A DNA stretch of 64,000 bases from JABAYQ01 sp049890095 (GTDB taxonomy: Bacteria > Bacteroidota > Bacteroidia > Flavobacteriales > UBA7312): positions 124,001 to 188,000 of the forward strand of contig JBMHCD010000004.1 in NCBI GenBank assembly GCA_049890095.1, written 5' to 3'. Positions 36,881 to 46,388 of the stretch are shown here, piece by piece. Below the pieces are notes generated by a model. It saw only the letters and a program-made list of their open reading frames with translations, searched no databases and was not told the DNA's origin. How positions within the stretch are numbered: the stretch's first letter is position 1; every line of letters begins with the position of its first letter. The translations under genes and the position numbers were made by a program.

Positions 36881-37741
36881 ATGATATTATCAATGACTGG
36901 CTACGGAAAAGCCGAAAAAAGCCTAAGCAATAAAAAGGTTACTATCGAAATTAAAAGTCTAAACAGTAAGCAAATAGACATGAACGTTCGAATGCCTTCT
37001 GTTTATAGAGAAAAAGAGTTGATTTGTCGACAAAAAATTAGCGCTGAATTAAAAAGAGGTAAAATTGATGTCTCCTTTTTTGTTGAAAATACTGGTCAAG
37101 AAGCTAACATAACTCTAAACAAATCGTTGATAAAAACATATTACTCAGAATTAAAAGAAATTAATGACGAATTAAATATTAGTGAGCCTTTAATGAACGT
37201 AGTGATGCGTATGCCAGAAGTTTTTAAAACAGAAAAAGAAAACTTAGACCAAAATGAATGGTTAGAAATTGAAAAACTTTTGGATCAGGCTATTGTAAAT
37301 TTAACTGCTTTTAGGGCAGATGAGGGGAAAGCAATGGAAAACGATTTTAAAATTCGAATAAAAAATATTCAAACTATTTTAGATGAGATTGAAAAAACAG
37401 AATCTAATCGAATAGAGGATAAAAAAAATCGTCTTCAAGAAAAAATAAACTCTCTAACGACAGAAGTAGATAAAAATCGATTTGAACAAGAGCTAATTTA
37501 TTATTTAGAAAAATTAGATATAACCGAAGAAATCGTTCGCCTTAATAATCACCTTAGCTATTTTACAGAAAATTTAGCTGCTCCATCTCAAGGGAAAAAA
37601 CTAGGGTTTATATGCCAGGAAATCGGACGTGAAATAAATACTATCGGATCTAAATCCAATAACGCTCAGATGCAACAACTAGTGGTTCGCATGAAAGATG
37701 AACTAGAAAAAATAAAAGAACAAATTCTAAATGTTTTATAA
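36881..37741 (+). CDS. yicC: YicC-family endoribonuclease
   Basis: The 286-residue protein has the YicC N-terminal domain (SMTGYGKAEK, IKSLNSKQIDMNVRMP) and the DUF1732 C-terminal region (LSYFTENLAAPSQGKKLGFICQEIGREINTIGSKS). YicC proteins are recently described as endoribonucleases that affect small RNA stability; the role in Bacteroidota is untested. It overlaps gmk by 11 bases, giving the compact yicC-gmk-nadD order common in this phylum. Confidence 0.92.
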   Translation: MILSMTGYGKAEKSLSNKKVTIEIKSLNSKQIDMNVRMPSVYREKELICRQKISAELKRGKIDVSFFVENTGQEANITLNKSLIKTYYSELKEINDELNISEPLMNVVMRMPEVFKTEKENLDQNEWLEIEKLLDQAIVNLTAFRADEGKAMENDFKIRIKNIQTILDEIEKTESNRIEDKKNRLQEKINSLTTEVDKNRFEQELIYYLEKLDITEEIVRLNNHLSYFTENLAAPSQGKKLGFICQEIGREINTIGSKSNNAQMQQLVVRMKDELEKIKEQILNVL

Positions 37742-38297
37742 AAAAGCCATTATTTTTTCCGCTCCATCCGGAGCAGGAAAAACCACAATTGTCAACCATT
37801 TACTGGACCGAGGACTAAACTTAGACTTTTCAATATCAGCATGTAGCCGTGCTCCTAGAGGCAATGAAGCTAATGGAAAAGAATATTACTTTCTAAGTAG
37901 TGAAGAATTCAAAGAAAAAATAGAACAAAACCTTTTTGTTGAATGGGAAGAAGTTTATAGTGATATGTATTACGGCACTTTAAAATCAGAATTAGAGCGT
38001 ATATGGAAACAAAAAAAGCAAGTCATTTTTGATGTAGATGTAGATGGTGGCATAAGCCTAAAAAAACATTTTGGAGATCAAGCATTATCTATTTTTATTG
38101 TACCTCCTAGCATAGAGGTTCTTAAACAAAGACTGGAAAATAGAAACACCGATAGTAAAGAAAACATATCAAAAAGACTTGCTAAAGCAAAAGAAGAAAT
38201 AAATAAAAAAGATAATTTTGATATCATTATCACAAACGATGAACTTGAAAATGCTTGTAATACAGCTTTCCAAGAAGTCAAAAAATTTTTAAAATAA
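37731..38297 (+). CDS. gmk: Guanylate kinase
   Basis: The 188-residue kinase phosphorylates GMP to GDP with ATP. The P-loop is SAPSGAGKTT at the N-terminus. The GMP-binding segment CSRAPRGNEANGKEYYF, FVEWEEVY and the lid-region motif RLENRNTDSKENISKRL follow. Length is typical. Its start overlaps yicC, and nadD starts one base after its stop. Confidence 0.95.
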   Translation: MFYKKAIIFSAPSGAGKTTIVNHLLDRGLNLDFSISACSRAPRGNEANGKEYYFLSSEEFKEKIEQNLFVEWEEVYSDMYYGTLKSELERIWKQKKQVIFDVDVDGGISLKKHFGDQALSIFIVPPSIEVLKQRLENRNTDSKENISKRLAKAKEEINKKDNFDIIITNDELENACNTAFQEVKKFLK

Positions 38298-38298
38298 T

Positions 38299-38874
38299 AT
38301 GAAAATTGGATTATTTTTTGGCTCTTTCAATCCCATACATATTGGTCATATGACCATTGCACAATACATTGTGGAACATACCTCTTTGGATAAAATATGG
38401 CTTGTCGTTTCTCCACAAAATCCGTTTAAAGAAAAATCTAGTCTATTGGCTCAAAACCATCGACTATCAATGGTTCAGTTGGCTACCGATAATGATGTAA
38501 AGCTCGAAGCTTCGAACATAGAATTTTCACTTCCAACACCTTCATATACGATAGATACTTTAACGTATACTAAAGAAAAGTATCCTCAACATGATTTTTC
38601 TATTATAATGGGAGCTGATAACCTTTTGCATTTCCATAAATGGAAAAACTACAAACAAATTCTGAATCATCATGAAATATTTGTTTATCCAAGACCCAAA
38701 ACTCAAGATTCAGACTTTTCTAAACTTGATAATGTTCACCTTGTTGATGCTCCAATTATAGAAATATCATCGCAGTTTATTCGTAAATCAATTAAAACAA
38801 AAAAAGATATTCGTTATTTCCTTCCAAAAAATGTTTGGGAGTATATAGACGAAATGAATTTTTACAAGAGTTGA
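38299..38874 (+). CDS. nadD: Nicotinate-nucleotide adenylyltransferase
   Basis: The 191-residue nucleotidyltransferase makes deamido-NAD from nicotinate mononucleotide and ATP. The ATP-site motif GSFNPIHIGHM is at residues 9-19, and the second signature ISSQFIRKSI lies near residue 157. MGADNLLHFHKWKNY is typical of NadD. It ends one base before the convergent purQ stop. Confidence 0.95.
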   Translation: MKIGLFFGSFNPIHIGHMTIAQYIVEHTSLDKIWLVVSPQNPFKEKSSLLAQNHRLSMVQLATDNDVKLEASNIEFSLPTPSYTIDTLTYTKEKYPQHDFSIIMGADNLLHFHKWKNYKQILNHHEIFVYPRPKTQDSDFSKLDNVHLVDAPIIEISSQFIRKSIKTKKDIRYFLPKNVWEYIDEMNFYKS

Positions 38875-39573
38875 TTAAGCTATTTCTATGCTAGATAAAA
38901 CACTTTCAAAAAGTATTTTTCCATCTACATTTTTAAGCTCGCTATCGGATGCTCTTTCTGGGTGAGGCATCATACCAAAAACATTTCTAGACTTATTGCA
39001 AATTCCTGCAATAGATTGTACAGAACCATTTGGATTGTCTGACTCCTCAATTGATCCTTTTTCATTACAATATCTAAATAATACTTGATCGTTATTATTT
39101 AATTCATTTATAGTTTCCGAATCAGCATAAAAACGTCCTTCCCCATGGGCAATAGGAATACATAAAGGCTGACCTTTTTCTATTTTTGATGTAATTAATG
39201 TATTTGATGTTTGAGCAGAAATAAATACATTTTTGCAAATAAACTTTTGATTATTATTGTGCAACAAAGCTCCAGGCAACAAGCCTGACTCGCACAAAAT
39301 TTGAAATCCATTACAAATTCCCATTACATAACCTCCATTATTAGCAAATTCGATAATCTTTTCCATAATTGGAGAAAACTGAGCTATTGAACCTGATCTT
39401 AAATAATCTCCATACGAAAAACCTCCAGGCAAAATGATAAAATCACAAGATTGTAAATCCGTGTCTTTATGCCATAAACTTACTACCTCTTGCTCCATAA
39501 TGTTTTGCAGAACATATATTATATCTTTATCACAATTAGAACCAGGGAAAACTACTACACCAAATTTCATCAA
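38875..39573 (-). CDS. purQ: Phosphoribosylformylglycinamidine synthase, glutaminase subunit
   Basis: The 232-residue class I glutamine amidotransferase supplies ammonia for step four of purine synthesis. The opening GVVVFPGSNCDKDI, the nucleophile in MGICNGFQIL and the His/Glu pair in MMPHPERASD are all present. A free-standing PurQ implies a three-part PurS-PurQ-PurL enzyme instead of the long single-chain PurL found in many Bacteroidota; PurS and PurL are not in the window. Either of two adjacent ATGs could be the start. A good promoter lies upstream, inside the end of the DUF6427 gene. Confidence 0.93.
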   Translation of the reverse strand: MMKFGVVVFPGSNCDKDIIYVLQNIMEQEVVSLWHKDTDLQSCDFIILPGGFSYGDYLRSGSIAQFSPIMEKIIEFANNGGYVMGICNGFQILCESGLLPGALLHNNNQKFICKNVFISAQTSNTLITSKIEKGQPLCIPIAHGEGRFYADSETINELNNNDQVLFRYCNEKGSIEESDNPNGSVQSIAGICNKSRNVFGMMPHPERASDSELKNVDGKILFESVLSSIEIA

Positions 39574-39598
39574 TTATAAATTTTTAATATTTAAAAAT

Positions 39599-39627
39599 CA
39601 AAGTTAAGCAAATTTAAAAAGCTACAA
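39599..39627 (-). promoter_or_regulatory. Consensus promoter of purQ
   Basis: On the minus strand TTG, 18 bases, then TAACTTTG matches both Bacteroidota elements with ideal spacing. The box ends 25 bases before the purQ start and overlaps the last codons of the upstream gene. Confidence 0.7.
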
Positions 39628-40591
39628 TGCTCCTAATTAAAAAATAAAATGCCGATATCAGAATTAAAGCATACAAACTTTCATACCACCATTTTTTTTG
39701 AGCAAACAAAAAATAATTGGAACACAAAACAGAAAAAGGGAGAACAAAAAGTAACGCATTTGACCAGCCTTCATTTGATTGTATAAAAAAGCTTAAAAAG
39801 ACACTGAAAGAAAATGTAAAAAGTAATATAAATGCTTTTCTAGATTTCAGACTTTTTTTAGGAAGCCATTTTATTAACTCCAAAAGAGAAAATACAAAAA
39901 TAAAGAGAGAAATTAAAACAAATGGCACGCTATAATTTGGCAAGATAATAGTAGGAACTGACAGACCAATAGAATTTATGTAATGATCTATTACAGAATC
40001 AGTAGATGAAAAACAAAATAAGTAGGCTAAATACAATATAAATGGCAAAATAAACGCAACAAATGGAATAACAAAACATCTCCAACTAATTGAGCCATAA
40101 ATAAAATTTGCAGCAAAAAGCGTAATTAAAAAAACAATCGAAGGAGGATAAAAAAGAAAACAAAATCCTAACAAAAGACCAGCATCAAACAAGCTTAAAT
40201 AAGGCTTATCTACTTGAAATATAGACAATAAATTATTTAAAAAAAATAATAATAAAAAAGTTACAGGCCAAACAGGAGAAAATGGGAAAAATAATGAAAT
40301 TATAAGAACAAAAGAAGCTGGTAAAACAGAGCTAATACTCAGGATAAATTTATCATAAATTAAATTATTCCAGCCCATGGACAGCAATAAAATTAAAAGA
40401 ATGGTTATTAGCTTGGTCAACCAAACTTTATTGAAGGTTAAAACAATTAACAAATCATATAATGGATATCCACTTTTAGAAAAAGAAAACGATAAATCGT
40501 AAAAAAATAATCCTGCAAAGAATAATACACAAAAGATTGAAAAAGTAACTATTGCTATTGGCTTTGAAGTTTTAAGAATATTTACTACCAT
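39614..40591 (-). CDS. Polytopic membrane protein, DUF6427-like
   Basis: The 325-residue protein is almost entirely hydrophobic, with about nine or ten membrane segments and very short loops. It has no signal peptide and no catalytic motif I can recognise. Position and appearance match the flavobacterial DUF6427 family, which sits with a small DUF6341 protein and purD; the family name is from memory of this neighbourhood. Function unknown. A flippase or transporter is possible, but nothing shows it. Confidence 0.6.
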   Translation of the reverse strand: MVVNILKTSKPIAIVTFSIFCVLFFAGLFFYDLSFSFSKSGYPLYDLLIVLTFNKVWLTKLITILLILLLSMGWNNLIYDKFILSISSVLPASFVLIISLFFPFSPVWPVTFLLLFFLNNLLSIFQVDKPYLSLFDAGLLLGFCFLFYPPSIVFLITLFAANFIYGSISWRCFVIPFVAFILPFILYLAYLFCFSSTDSVIDHYINSIGLSVPTIILPNYSVPFVLISLFIFVFSLLELIKWLPKKSLKSRKAFILLFTFSFSVFLSFFIQSNEGWSNALLFVLPFSVLCSNYFLFAQKKWWYESLYALILISAFYFLIRSIVAF

Positions 40592-40608
40592 TTGAATTTA
40601 AAAATTTC

Positions 40609-40616
40609 TACTTTTG
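40609..40616 (+). promoter_or_regulatory. -7 box (TACTTTTG) before the DUF6341-like gene
   Basis: TACTTTTG ends 23 bases before the ATG at 40640. It lies inside the longest possible reading frame for the gene, which argues for the shorter start. The TTTG at 40591-40594 is rather close for a -33 element. Confidence 0.45.
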
Positions 40617-40639
40617 TTGCAATCAAACACAAATTAGAT

Positions 40640-40807
40640 ATGATGACAAGTTTTTGGAACGGATTAGGTGATATTTTCACTTCTATTTTTTCAATTATGC
40701 CAACATTAGGTAATATCCCTAATTATCTTGGTATTTTAATCATTTCTGTTTTCTTTATATATTGGACAAAAGAGCTAATCATGTTCAAGAGAAACGGAGA
40801 TTCTTAA
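40640..40807 (+). CDS. Very small membrane protein, DUF6341-like
   Basis: A 55-residue protein beginning MMTSFWNGLGDIF with one clear membrane segment (about residues 27-44, LGILIISVFFIYW) and a charged tail. It resembles the DUF6341 family found beside purD and DUF6427 in flavobacteria. A frame starting at 40592 would add 16 residues upstream of the -7 box and is not favoured. The stop overlaps the convergent purD by four bases. Function unknown. Confidence 0.55.
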   Translation: MMTSFWNGLGDIFTSIFSIMPTLGNIPNYLGILIISVFFIYWTKELIMFKRNGDS

Positions 40808-42090
40808 GCGTCTTGTTTTAATAAATCTTGACCGATATCTTTTCTGTAGTATTTTCCTTTAAACTCAATATTTTCAGCATTTTTAAAGGATTTACCAACC
40901 GCTTCTTCAATACTCCTTCCAAAGGAGGTAATCGCCATTACTCTTCCACCATTAGTAAGTATTTTACCATTTTTATCAGTTGTCCCTGCATGAAATACTG
41001 TGCTATTTTCTGTATTATCTAGCCCTTTTATTTCTATTCCTTTTTGATAAGCTTGAGGATAACCTCCAGAAACTAACATTACTGTAGCTGCGACATCTTC
41101 ATTAATATAAAAATCTTTTTCACTAAATGTATCATCAGCAATTCCTTTAAAAAGATTCAATAAATCAGATTTAATTCTTGGAATAACAACTTCTGTTTCT
41201 GGATCTCCCATTCGCACATTATATTCTATGACATATGGATCATCATCTACATTCATTAATCCAATAAAAATAAACCCTTTATAATCTATTTCTTCTTCAA
41301 TAAGACCGTTTATAGTTGGTTTAATAATTCTATTTTCTACTTTCTCTAAGAAAAATTTATCCGCAAATGGTACTGGAGAAATAGCACCCATTCCTCCTGT
41401 ATTTAACCCTGTATCTCCTTCTCCAATCCTCTTATAATCTTTTGCAGAAGGTAAAATTTTATAATTTTTTCCATCGGTTAAAACAAAAACTGACAACTCT
41501 ATCCCATGCAAAAACTCTTCAATGACCACTTTCGAACTTGCTTCTCCAAATTTAGATTGTGTAAGCATTAGGTTTAACTCTTGTTTAGCTTCTACCAAAT
41601 CATCAATAATCAAAACTCCTTTGCCAGCAGCCAATCCATCAGCTTTTAAGACATATGGTGGTGTTAAAGACTCTAAAAACTCATAACCAAGCTCAATAGT
41701 TTCTTTAGTGAAACTTTGATAAGCTGCAGTAGGAATAGAATTATTTTGCATGAATTTTTTAGAAAATTCCTTACTACCTTCCAATTGTGCTCCACGCTTT
41801 GAAGGTCCTATAACACATATATTATTTAATTGAGAATCATTCTTAAAAAAATCATAAATCCCTTTTACTAAGGGATCTTCTGGCCCTACAACGACCATAT
41901 CAATATTTTTTTCTAAAACAAATTCTTTAATCGCTTCAAAGTCTGTAACTCCTATTTCTACATTTTCAGCTATAGACTTAGTGCCCGAATTACCTGGAGC
42001 AACAAATAACTTTTCGCACAAACTACTTTGTGATATTTTCCAACTAAGAGCATGTTCTCTTCCTCCTGATCCTAAAACTAATACATTCAT
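40804..42090 (-). CDS. purD: Phosphoribosylamine-glycine ligase
   Basis: The 428-residue ATP-grasp ligase joins phosphoribosylamine to glycine in purine synthesis. The N-domain starts VLVLGSGGREHALSWKI. The ATP-grasp region contains PPYVLKADGLAAGKGV and NTGGMGAISPVPFAD, and the metal-binding segment is YNVRMGDPETEVV. All are intact. It starts one base after the stop of the acyl-CoA carboxylase gene and so belongs to the same minus-strand row, lepA-yebC-carboxylase-purD. Confidence 0.95.
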   Translation of the reverse strand: MNVLVLGSGGREHALSWKISQSSLCEKLFVAPGNSGTKSIAENVEIGVTDFEAIKEFVLEKNIDMVVVGPEDPLVKGIYDFFKNDSQLNNICVIGPSKRGAQLEGSKEFSKKFMQNNSIPTAAYQSFTKETIELGYEFLESLTPPYVLKADGLAAGKGVLIIDDLVEAKQELNLMLTQSKFGEASSKVVIEEFLHGIELSVFVLTDGKNYKILPSAKDYKRIGEGDTGLNTGGMGAISPVPFADKFFLEKVENRIIKPTINGLIEEEIDYKGFIFIGLMNVDDDPYVIEYNVRMGDPETEVVIPRIKSDLLNLFKGIADDTFSEKDFYINEDVAATVMLVSGGYPQAYQKGIEIKGLDNTENSTVFHAGTTDKNGKILTNGGRVMAITSFGRSIEEAVGKSFKNAENIEFKGKYYRKDIGQDLLKQDA

Positions 42091-42091
42091 C

Positions 42092-43633
42092 TTATAAAGG
42101 TATATTTCCGTGTTTTTTCTTTGGCAAATGATCCACTTTATTGCGAAGCATACTAAATGCTTTAATCAACTTTTCTCTTGTTTGAGAAGGAGTGATAACT
42201 TCATCTACAAAACCTCTAGCCGCAGCATTGTATGGGTTCGCAAATAAATTAGCATATTCTGCCTCTTTTTCTTGCCATTTAGCGGTAGAATCTTTTGCAT
42301 TACTAATTTCTTTTTTAAATATAATTTCTGCAGCTCCTTTAGCACCCATAACTGCTATTTCTGCAGACGGCCAAGCATAGTTTAAATCTGCACCTATATG
42401 TTTAGAATTCATAACATCATATGCGCCGCCATATGCTTTTCTGGTAATTACAGTTATTCGTGGAATAGTAGCTTCACAGAAAGCATATAATAATTTAGCT
42501 CCATTATTAATTATTGCATTCCATTCCTGGTCTGTTCCTGGTAAAAACCCCGGAACATCTTCAAAAACAAGTAATGGAATATTAAAAGCATCACAAAATC
42601 GTACAAATCTAGCAGCTTTGTTAGATGCATGATTATCCAAAACACCTGCTAAGAATGCTGGTTGATTAGCAACAACACCTATAGATTTACCAGCTAAACG
42701 AGCAAATCCACAAACTATATTTTCAGCAAAATCTTTATGAACTTCATGTAAAAAACTATCATCAACAACTTGAGAAATGACTTGCTTTATGTCGTATGGT
42801 TGGGCCGCATTTTCTGGAATAATATTATCCAATTCTTTTCGTGTTTCGTCTCCTGACTTATACGCAATTGACGGTGCATCTTCTTCACAGTTTTGAGGCA
42901 AAAAGCTTAATAAATTTTTAAGATTTTCAATTAATTCTATCTCGTTGCCATAAGTAAAATGAGCCACACCAGACTTAGTTGCATGAGTTACTGCTCCTCC
43001 TAATTCTTCAGCGGTCACTTCTTCGTGAGTTACCGTTTTTACTACATTAGGACCAGTTACAAACATGTATGAAGTATTTTCAACCATCATAATAAAGTCC
43101 GTAAGAGCTGGCGAGTATACAGCTCCTCCAGCACAAGGCCCCATAATTGCAGACAACTGTGGGATAACTCCACTTGCTTTGGTGTTTCTGTAAAATATAT
43201 CTGCATAACCTCCTAATGAAACAACTCCTTCCTGAATTCGTGCTCCACCGCTATCATTTAATCCAATAACTGGAGCTCCATTTTTGAGTGCCATGTCCAT
43301 CAATTTGCAAATTTTTTCTGCATGTGCTTCTGCTAACGATCCACCCATAACAGTAAAATCTTGTGCAAAAACATAAACTAGACGATCATTTATTGTTCCA
43401 TATCCTGTTACAACACCATCACCATAAAACTTTTGTTTTTCTAAACCAAAATTTGTGGATCGATGGGTAACCAACATTCCCATCTCTTCGAAAGAGCCTT
43501 TATCCAATAAAAAATGAATTCTTTCTCTTGCAGTTAACTTTCCTTTAGAATGTTGGGAATCAATACGTTTTTGACCTCCTCCTTGAAGAGCTTCAGCTTT
43601 TTTAGTTTCTAATAAATTTATTTTCTCTTTCAT
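42092..43633 (-). CDS. Acyl-CoA carboxylase beta (carboxyltransferase) subunit
   Basis: The 513-residue protein is the carboxyltransferase subunit of propionyl-CoA or methylmalonyl-CoA-type biotin enzymes (PccB/MmdA). Motifs: RIDSQHSKGKLTARERI near the N-terminus, VMGGSLAEAHAEKI, the acyl-CoA loop GGARIQEGVVSLGGYA and the carboxybiotin-side block FEDVPGFLPGTDQEW. It transfers CO2 between biotin and an acyl-CoA. No biotin carrier is adjacent; accB and accC 11 kb away probably serve acetyl-CoA carboxylase, so the partner is not identified. It lies 34 bases downstream of yebC. Confidence 0.9.
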   Translation of the reverse strand: MKEKINLLETKKAEALQGGGQKRIDSQHSKGKLTARERIHFLLDKGSFEEMGMLVTHRSTNFGLEKQKFYGDGVVTGYGTINDRLVYVFAQDFTVMGGSLAEAHAEKICKLMDMALKNGAPVIGLNDSGGARIQEGVVSLGGYADIFYRNTKASGVIPQLSAIMGPCAGGAVYSPALTDFIMMVENTSYMFVTGPNVVKTVTHEEVTAEELGGAVTHATKSGVAHFTYGNEIELIENLKNLLSFLPQNCEEDAPSIAYKSGDETRKELDNIIPENAAQPYDIKQVISQVVDDSFLHEVHKDFAENIVCGFARLAGKSIGVVANQPAFLAGVLDNHASNKAARFVRFCDAFNIPLLVFEDVPGFLPGTDQEWNAIINNGAKLLYAFCEATIPRITVITRKAYGGAYDVMNSKHIGADLNYAWPSAEIAVMGAKGAAEIIFKKEISNAKDSTAKWQEKEAEYANLFANPYNAAARGFVDEVITPSQTREKLIKAFSMLRNKVDHLPKKKHGNIPL

Positions 43634-43667
43634 TTCGGATTTTTAACTCTTTGTATTTTAAAACTAA

Positions 43668-44414
43668 TTACTCATTTAATTGAGCCAGGATTTCGTCTGT
43701 CATTTCCATATTATGAAACACATTTTGAACATCTTCATCTTCCTCTAACTTATCGAGTAATTTAAGAACTAAGCTTGCATCGTCTCCACTAATTGTTTTT
43801 AAATTATTTGCAAATCTTTGTAATTCAGAACTTTGTAGATCAATATTCATCGACTCTAACTTTTTTTGCATGTTACTAAAGTCAGAAAAATCGGTGGTAA
43901 CAGTTATAACACCTTCATCATCATGCAATTCTTCCAAACCTGCATCAATTAACTCCATTTCTAAATCATCATTATCTAGTTCAATTTGATCTCCTTTAAA
44001 TGTAAAAACAGCTTTTCTATCAAAAATAAACTCCAATGAACCATTAGTTCCTAAATTACCATCACATTTGTTGAAATATGACCGAACGTTTGCCACTGTT
44101 CTATTGTTATTATCGGTAGTACATTCCACAAAAACAGCTACTCCATGAGGTGCATAACCCTCCAAAGTTATTTCCATGTAATTTGCAGAGTCTGAGCCCA
44201 TAGCCTTCTTTATAGCTCTTTCTACATTGTCTTTTGGCATATTTGCCGACTTGGCATTTTGTATTACTGCTCTTAGTCTGGAATTAGTTTCTGGATTTGG
44301 ACCTCCTTCTTTGACAGACATAGAAATATCCTTTCCAATACGAGTAAAAGTTTTGGCCATAGCAGACCATCTTTTCATTTTTCGGGCTTTTCTAAATTCA
44401 AACGCTCTTCCCAT
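43668..44414 (-). CDS. YebC/PmpR-family regulatory or translation-associated protein
   Basis: The 248-residue protein begins MGRAFEFRKARKMKRW and continues with FTRIGKDISMSVKEGGPNPETN and NMPKDNVERAIKKA, diagnostic of the YebC family. The family was first described as DNA-binding regulators; recent work links the YeeN/YebC group to translation of difficult sequences such as proline stretches. Which applies here cannot be read. Co-orientation with lepA, another ribosome-associated factor, is suggestive. Confidence 0.92.
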   Translation of the reverse strand: MGRAFEFRKARKMKRWSAMAKTFTRIGKDISMSVKEGGPNPETNSRLRAVIQNAKSANMPKDNVERAIKKAMGSDSANYMEITLEGYAPHGVAVFVECTTDNNNRTVANVRSYFNKCDGNLGTNGSLEFIFDRKAVFTFKGDQIELDNDDLEMELIDAGLEELHDDEGVITVTTDFSDFSNMQKKLESMNIDLQSSELQRFANNLKTISGDDASLVLKLLDKLEEDEDVQNVFHNMEMTDEILAQLNE

Positions 44415-44451
44415 TAGTTAAATTAAAATTATTTATTGCTAATATAAAAAA

Positions 44452-46242
44452 TTAGTCGTCCAATTTTAGTACAGCCATAAATGCAGATTGTGGGATTTCT
44501 ACATTTCCTATTTGACGCATTCTCTTTTTACCCTTTTTTTGCTTTTCTAATAATTTTCTTTTTCTAGAAATATCTCCTCCATAACATTTAGCAGTTACAT
44601 CTTTCCGAACTGCTTTGACTGTTTCTCTAGAAATAATTTTTGCTCCAATAGCCGACTGAATTGCAATATCAAATTGTTGTCTTGGAATTAATTCTTTTAA
44701 TTTTTGACAAATTTTCTTTCCCAAAGTATAGGCGTTATCTCTATGAATTAGAGCAGACAATGCGTCAACCTGATCACCATTCAATAAAATATCTAATTTG
44801 GAAAGATTGGATTGTCTATATTCTAATGGAAAATAATCGAAAGATGCATAACCTCTAGAAATACTTTTCAATTTATCATAAAAATCAAAAACTATTTCAC
44901 CTAATGGCATTTCAAAAGTTAGCTCAACTCTGTCAGTAGTGAGATAAACTTGATTTTTCAAGATTCCTCTTTTTTCAATACACAAAGACATTACAGGTCC
45001 AACAAAATCGGCTTTTGTAATAATTTGTGCTCTTATAAATGGTTCTTCTACAAAATCCAAAACAGAAGGATCTGGTAAGTCAGAAGGATTATTTATTAAA
45101 CTTTTTTCTTGTTTTTTGGTATATGCAAAATAGGATACGTTAGGGACAGTAGTAATAACTGTCATATCGAATTCTCTTTCCAATCTTTCTTGAATGATTT
45201 CCATATGTAACATGCCTAAAAAGCCACATCTAAATCCAAATCCTAATGCAGCCGATGATTCTGGCTCAAAGGTTAAAGATGCATCATTAAGTTGTAGCTT
45301 TTCCATAGAATTCCTCAACTCTTCATAATCCTCCGTATCGACAGGATAAATTCCGGCAAAAACCATTGGCTTAACATCTTCAAAACCCTGAATAGGCTGA
45401 TCCGACGGCCTTTCAGTTTTGGTAAGCGTATCCCCAACTTTAACTTCTCTTGCATCTTTTATGCCCGAAATTATATACCCAACCTCTCCGGTTGACAACT
45501 GTTTTTTTGGCTCTTGTTTTAATTTCAATGCACCAATTTCATCTGCAAAATATTTTTTTCCGGTAGCCATAAACTGAACTTCGTCTCCTTTGCTAATAGA
45601 GCCATTAACAATTTTAAAGTAAGCCTCAATTCCTCTAAATGGATTATACACCGAATCAAAAATCATCGCTTGTAAAGGAGCATCAACATCTCCTTCAGGG
45701 GCAGGTATTCGATGAACAATAGCGTGTAAAATATCATCTATTCCAACTCCTGTTTTTGCAGAAGCAGGAATAATTTCTTCATCTTCACAACCAATTAAAT
45801 CAATAATTTGATCTTTTACTAACTCTGGGTCTGCAGAAGGAAGGTCAATTTTGTTAAGAACAGGTATAATTTCTAAATCATTTTCCAATGCTAAATACAA
45901 ATTGGAAATAGTCTGTGCTTGTATTCCTTGAGCTGCATCAACAATTAATAAAGCTCCTTCGCAAGCAGCAATGGACCTAGACACTTCATAAGAAAAATCA
46001 ACATGACCAGGGGTGTCTATTAAGTTCAAAACATAATCCTCTCCATCTAACTGATAATTCATTTGTATTGCATGGCTTTTAATCGTAATACCACGCTCTC
46101 TTTCCAAATCCATATCATCCAGCAACTGATTTTGAGATTCTCTCTCACTTACTGCACCAGTAAATTCTAATAATCGATCTGCTAATGTACTTTTACCATG
46201 ATCGATGTGTGCAATTATGCAAAAATTTCTAATCTTTTTCAT
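44452..46242 (-). CDS. lepA: Elongation factor 4 (LepA)
   Basis: The 596-residue ribosomal GTPase has G motifs AHIDHGKSTLADRL (N-terminus), DTPGHVDF and NKIDLP, then EF-G-like domains and the unique LepA C-terminal domain (YGGDISRKRKLLEKQKKGKKRMRQIG). LepA acts on translating or assembling 30S particles, particularly under ionic stress. Full length, no anomalies. A one-mismatch -7 box (TACTTTCG) lies six bases before the start. It is the first gene of a minus-strand row ending with purD. Confidence 0.96.
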   Translation of the reverse strand: MKKIRNFCIIAHIDHGKSTLADRLLEFTGAVSERESQNQLLDDMDLERERGITIKSHAIQMNYQLDGEDYVLNLIDTPGHVDFSYEVSRSIAACEGALLIVDAAQGIQAQTISNLYLALENDLEIIPVLNKIDLPSADPELVKDQIIDLIGCEDEEIIPASAKTGVGIDDILHAIVHRIPAPEGDVDAPLQAMIFDSVYNPFRGIEAYFKIVNGSISKGDEVQFMATGKKYFADEIGALKLKQEPKKQLSTGEVGYIISGIKDAREVKVGDTLTKTERPSDQPIQGFEDVKPMVFAGIYPVDTEDYEELRNSMEKLQLNDASLTFEPESSAALGFGFRCGFLGMLHMEIIQERLEREFDMTVITTVPNVSYFAYTKKQEKSLINNPSDLPDPSVLDFVEEPFIRAQIITKADFVGPVMSLCIEKRGILKNQVYLTTDRVELTFEMPLGEIVFDFYDKLKSISRGYASFDYFPLEYRQSNLSKLDILLNGDQVDALSALIHRDNAYTLGKKICQKLKELIPRQQFDIAIQSAIGAKIISRETVKAVRKDVTAKCYGGDISRKRKLLEKQKKGKKRMRQIGNVEIPQSAFMAVLKLDD

Positions 46243-46388
46243 CTAGTGCGAAAGTACAAAAATTAGACATAAAAAACTGCATGAAATAAAGGAAAACAAC
46301 TGACGTCTATATGCTAGATAATAGCTTTTCTTTTATTAAATAACAGAGTTAAATTCCAATCACAAATTTCTATCTTTACAAAAGGAAA

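Noticed and set aside
39717..39935. Small plus-strand open frame opposite the DUF6427-like gene
   Set aside because: Lys/Asn-rich antisense of a hydrophobic coding region with no start context or family match.
46243..46388. 146-base gap upstream of the HAD gene examined for an RNA gene
   Set aside because: No cloverleaf, stable hairpin or conserved element was visible; ordinary AT-rich spacer.
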